Part shown: one piece after another, positions 59,893 through 64,000 of the stretch
Layout of the letters: every line of letters begins with the position of its first letter
How positions within the stretch are numbered: position 1 is the first letter of the stretch
From: Perca fluviatilis
Taxonomy: Eukaryota > Chordata > Actinopteri > Perciformes > Percidae
Assembly (NCBI RefSeq): GCF_010015445.1
Contig: NC_053126.1
Coordinates: forward strand, 20,402,669-20,466,668
Direction: 5' to 3'
Length of the DNA: 64,000 nt
The notes under the pieces: model-generated
What the model saw: the letters and a program-made list of their open reading frames with translations, nothing else
Told to the model about the DNA's origin: nothing
Database searches by the model: none
Made by a program: the position numbers and the translations under genes

Positions 59893-61337
59893 GAATAACC
59901 CCCGAAACAAAGCAAAGAAACCAGTAAAGCAGTAAAACACATGTCAAATAAGCCAAACTGCAGCAGGTCTTTTTTGCTGCAATGAAATCAAGTGTCCTCT
60001 TCATTATATGGAAATAATGAAGAAACACCCACAAGCTAATCTGAATTGGCTTTTTCTATTACTGTAAAGGTTAAAGCATCTCATGATTAAGTCAGCAGTT
60101 GTTTATGTGGGGAATAACACAATGCTTGTGGTAGCTATAATTTACTCTGAATGGAAATTATTGACAGCACTAATTTCTTCTCCTATTGAAGACATTTGCA
60201 AATATAGTAAAATGTCTATTTGAAGAGCAATTGTTGCTTTGAAGATTAAAATTGCAGAAAAATAAGAAAACCACTAGTTATTTAAAATGACATGTCAAAA
60301 ATGATGAGTGCTTTGATTCAAAAATATAGTATTTTTTACTGAGCCTATTTTTAGTAAAATTGCAATCCAAGCCTCTGTACTTTGTGTTTTTAGTGTGTGC
60401 AGGCGATTAGTAAAACAGCCTTATCGCCTTGGTTGCAGGAGAGAGCAGAGGGGCTCTGGTCATTGCTGTTATAGGGAAACTATCTCATACTCCTGCCAGT
60501 GGTCGTGCTATTTGTTGGCTCTTGAAGGCGTCAGGGGAGAGAGATTACTTTTAAAGAGTCCTTCCACATATTACAAAGCTGTCACTGGTGGAAGTGTTGA
60601 CAGCGGATCGCACTGTCGGAGTGTGACGCTCAGAGAAGCAGAGGGTGCTAAGATAGCAGCAGTTGTCAGGGAGGTTATGGGTGGACAGACTTTCCCACCA
60701 TATGATAATTCTTCCGGCTGAGGCTTCCTTGTCCAGCAGCCTCTGAGATGGACAATGTGCTGTGACTTCGCCTGGTGTTAATATCCATCCTGAATGATTG
60801 GATTATAATCGCACAAATCCCATTTTGAGGTCAGGCATAAAATCAGCACTGATAATGTGATTATTCATTGTGTCCAGGGATGGTCAGAGATTCATCTGGC
60901 TAATTTAACAAACATGTGTAAATGCAGTTTTCTCTCCAAACAACACATTTCTCCACAGACACATGGGTCTATCATTACAATCACAATCATGTGTTAATGC
61001 CCACTGAAGTGTGGGTTTTTGGAAACATTTTATTCTAACTTAGACTACAAAATCTCGTATTGGCTTCAAATATGGATATATTGTACAGTACATTTTCTTT
61101 TCAGGATGACCAGGGCTATTTGAAAAAGGAGAAATATTTGATGTTAATAATTGCATTCAAGATTTATGATGGGTATATGTACGTAGACTTTCTGTTGCAA
61201 AAATGTATCTTATTAGAATTATGAAGGTTTCAAATATGATCGCTCATTAAAGAGCAGAAACAACTAGTTATATCTGTCAGGTTTTGGATAAAAACTATGC
61301 AAACAGCATCATGACTCATAAATAAGTGACAGTGACT
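59893..61337. other. Non-coding sequence
   Basis: No supported gene. The frame 60395-60721 (108 codons) has no recognised domain. 61060-61190 shares a diverged repeat with 6900-7010. Confidence 0.45.
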
Positions 61338-61445
61338 ACGTTTACATGCACAAAATAATCCTTTTTTTGCCCTTATTCCGAAAAAGACCATATTCCGACT
61401 AAGCTGTTTACATGGCTAATGAAAGTGAATATTCCACTTTAATAG
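61338..61445 (+). mobile_element. One end of a DNA transposon
   Basis: ACTACGTTTACATGCACA, then CTTATTCCGAAAAAGACC and CTGTTTACATGGCTAATG match a terminal sequence common in fish genomes, from memory. No opposite end (CATGTAAACGTAG) occurs nearby, so it is a fragment. Confidence 0.5.
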
Positions 61446-62964
61446 CCTCCTATTCAAGGTTTAGGACACATTTAGGAGACATTTGATGAAATAACTGATT
61501 CTATTGCTTTTACTTGAGAGGACAGACTCACTGTCAGAGCTCTTCAGTTTCTTATTACTAAACAATCTGCATGTAGTTATTATGGTTGGATTCGTACACT
61601 AAGCGCGTTTGATTACGATTGGGAAAAGGTTGTTAATTGGGAAGAATTTCAACGCTTGAAGACAATTATCTTTTTGTTGCACTTCATGAACAAAATCACT
61701 GATTCAGAATTCTTGCATACGTTGACTGAAAAGTGATTGCTGCTTTGGTAATTTCTGAATTTAATCAATCAATTCAACCATATTTAGTCTCTTTATGTTG
61801 GATTGTTGCATCTCTTGGCATTCTTGCAGATAATAGGATGGAAATGGAGTGCAACAAAGACACAACTATAACCTTGAGTTCAAAATCACCTGTACACAGA
61901 AACACTCACAGACAGACACATGCAATTATTATGTCAATCCACTTGAAAATGTCTGTCGCCGCTATTATTTTTCCTTGTTGTCTGCTTTTGTCTCATCACC
62001 ATATCGCTCAACACCTCTCCTTCAACAACAGTCAGCAGAGTTTAGAAGGGTGATGGCCTTTCTGTTATTATTAGCAGTAAGGTTAGACTGTCGGCTCATG
62101 GCAGCCAATGGCAGGCCAGGACAGTGTGTTCCAGGTTGTCTGGAGGCTCGAGAGTATGACAGGAAGAGCCAAACAGACAGTAAGCAGAGGACGGGGCATT
62201 ACTGACTCCTACACAGACTCATCAAGGATAACTGGCTACATTAACTCTGTCCATTAGTGCTTGTCTCTCACAGACAGGAAGTAGCTGATTGAGGCAGATG
62301 TGTGGGATTTATTTATAACCAAGCTTATTTAGCCTCTTTGCTTGCTGGTTGCTTGTCAGGCATCATTTGAAAACATGTCCATTGGATCTATGACAGACAG
62401 GGGTAGGCAGGGCATGAGTGTGTGTACTGCGTGTATGTGATTAACATGTTAATGTGTTTACGAGCCTTTTTGTGAGATTGTAAGTGATCCGAGGATGTTT
62501 AGAGCACTAAATAAAAGCAAGAGCCCAGACACTCATCGGTTCAGAGCTCTGTTTTTACTGTTTACCTGCATAACTTATCTACAAGTGCAAAGCAAATGGC
62601 GGCCAGGTCACAAACTTTCTCAAATTACAGCTAAACAGTACCCTACAATGTGTTTCTGGAAATTTTTTAGCCTACAGTAACATAATCTTGATTCATATAT
62701 TTTATATCAGCAATGCCTAGTTGGATTTGAGTTTCGTGAGCCTGCTGCGTTGCGCTGGACGGAGAATGTCCAGAAGATGGTCCAGTAACTACGTTCAAAC
62801 ATGACATTGTCTTAAACCCTCCCCACATTAGATAAATGGTTGTGATTGGCCCGTCCAGGTTCTGGACGGCTCAAAATCTGTTTGATTTGGGAGGGGGGCT
62901 AGACATATCTGCCAGAGCAAATTAAACATGAGCTGGTAGATTAATTTGATTACTAAAACTAGGG
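61446..62964. other. Non-coding sequence
   Basis: Frames at 61733-62205 overlap each other and lack domains. 62735-62930 (GCTGGACGGAGAATGTCCAG, ATTGGCCCGTCCAGGTTCTG) has the look of an old DNA-transposon piece with inverted motifs. No gene supported. Confidence 0.45.
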
Positions 62965-63160
62965 CTGTCAAACAATTAATTTTTTTTAATCGCGATTAAT
63001 CGCTGAATTTCTATAGTTAATCGCGATTAATCACATGTTTTATCACATGATTAAAATTCTATTATTTTGCATTTCAGAACTGTTTTTAAGTACATATTAA
63101 CAATGGAAAGCAATTCTTACCAGTGTATCTTGATTGGGAATCAAATGAAGAAAATTACTT
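62965..63160 (+). mobile_element. hAT left end, partner end not seen
   Basis: Starts TAGGGCTGTCAAACAATTAA, followed by repeated AATCGCGATTAATC motifs, as in the hAT family at 55556 and 1013. No TTGACAGCCCTA occurs downstream within the window, so the element is truncated or was interrupted by the next one. Confidence 0.65.
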
Positions 63161-63169
63161 CATGAACTT

Positions 63170-63718
63170 GACTTTAAGATTTGTATTTGTTTATTATTTA
63201 TTTACTTTAAACAAAAGAAGAAAAAAGAAAAAAAAGGGTACTAAACAACAGTCAGCGACTTGTTTATTGTTAAGGCCATGGTCAAAATTAAAGATTTAAT
63301 AATAATGTTATAACAATAACTTATTTCACAAGTAAATTGCTGTTGAACGACAAAAACAACCACGAGATGGGAAAAGGGTATTTTACAATTACTGTGAATG
63401 CACCACGAGGCTACCTGTTTTAAGTGAACGCACTGTCTGTGTTGTTTAATTCCGACAACGGCAGCCGCTGCTGCGCTGCAGAGCAGACTGTTACGGTGTT
63501 GGAATCCTCTACAGTGAAATACAGTCACACTTTACACTGTTTAACGTTAGCTTTCAGCATTTTAACTGTGTTTAATCCAGCTGCTAGCTAAAGGTAGGGT
63601 AACCTTACCTGCTGTCAGGTGTAGTGTAAAGTCAGGCACCGAAATGAGGCACCAAAATTTTCGTTCTTATTTGGTCTCGTTACTACCATTTAGGTCGGCA
63701 CGTTTCGGTACCCAACCA
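63170..63718 (+). mobile_element. hAT-like element, copy 3 of a three-copy family
   Basis: Matches 34165-34880 in the same orientation: AACAACAGTCAGCGACTTG, TAAGGCCATGGTCAAAATTA and GCACCACGAGGCTACCTG, ending CGTTTCGGTACCCAACCATA. It has one copy of the 47-bp unit that is expanded at 34382. The minus-strand frame 63241-63528 lies in it and is not a gene. Confidence 0.75.
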
Positions 63719-64000
63719 TAATTACCAGAGTCAATATAGTGTGCATTAACTTCTAAATAATTTTGATTACTCACTGACGTCCAGTGATCACCGGTTGATG
63801 AGACAGCGTTTGCACTTTGGTTTCAATAACAGCTCAGCGAGTAGCACTCTCCAAAATAGTGCTTTGCCTGAGCCCACTAGCATCAACCTGAGTCACGTTA
63901 ACTGTACTATGCTTAGCTCGTAGGTGGTAGCTCAAGATTGACGTGCTTTGGTGATATTTTAATTTGGCTTTACACAATGTGCATATGGCTTTCGACTTCC
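63719..64000. other. Non-coding sequence to window end
   Basis: No feature recognised; it may be the continuation of the hAT that starts at 62965. Confidence 0.4.

Noticed and set aside
60395..60721. 108-residue frame rich in Arg, Ser and Cys
   Set aside because: No family resemblance and no splice context; composition fits a chance frame in a GC-richer patch.

Overview
The window looks like nuclear DNA from a teleost fish, probably a percomorph. The evidence is the repeat content: very long (CA/TG)n arrays, tRNA-headed SINEs with fish-type tails, an L1-like LINE, many hAT elements with 8-bp target duplications, and many non-autonomous elements flanked by TTAA. Family recognition is from memory; no database search was run. 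I find no intact host protein-coding gene and no functional tRNA, rRNA or other RNA gene. Nearly every open frame is a chance frame, a microsatellite translation, or lies in transposon sequence. The window is best read as intergenic sequence or a large intron.

Layout. 1-2.0 kb: a non-autonomous hAT (1013-1999). 2.8-3.6 kb: a 139-bp (TG)n array and a TTAA-flanked MITE (3262-3630). 5.7-9.6 kb: palindromic MITEs and a hAT remnant. 14-15.3 kb: a hAT MITE with target duplication and the end of a LINE. 17-21 kb: a truncated TTAA element with an internal ~80-bp tandem repeat, a SINE, and a hAT with a perfect 8-bp duplication carrying a second hAT inside it. 21.2-25.5 kb: a GC-rich element, a dispersed repeat, a second copy of the large palindromic MITE, a (CA)n array and a SINE. 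26.98-31.78 kb: a LINE on the minus strand with both ends and a probable 15-bp target duplication. Its ORF1 and ORF2 are broken and ORF2 appears internally deleted at a (TTCC)n tract. 32.6-38.4 kb: a SINE and two nested or partial hAT-like elements, one with a 47-bp tandem expansion. 38.8-45.8 kb: three copies of one TTAA MITE. The middle copy contains a PIF/Harbinger-like element with a MADF-like N-terminal remnant. This stretch also has the 3' end of an L2/CR1-like LINE and a SINE. 46.5-48.3 kb: a composite foldback element with a 211-bp hAT MITE in one arm. 49.9-53.7 kb: two direct copies of a ~180-bp AT-rich block with no transposon hallmarks, flanking a TTAA element that holds an LTR-like insert. 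55.5-59.7 kb: a hAT inside a (TA)n tract, another dispersed repeat and a (CA)n array. 59.9-64 kb: mostly plain non-coding sequence, then a hAT end and a third copy of the hAT family seen at 20 and 34 kb.

No genes act together here. The main story is layered transposon insertion, whose nesting gives relative ages. The most interesting non-transposon signal is the duplicated ~180-bp block at 49.9 and 53.5 kb, a candidate duplicated regulatory element. I do not see a new multi-gene system.
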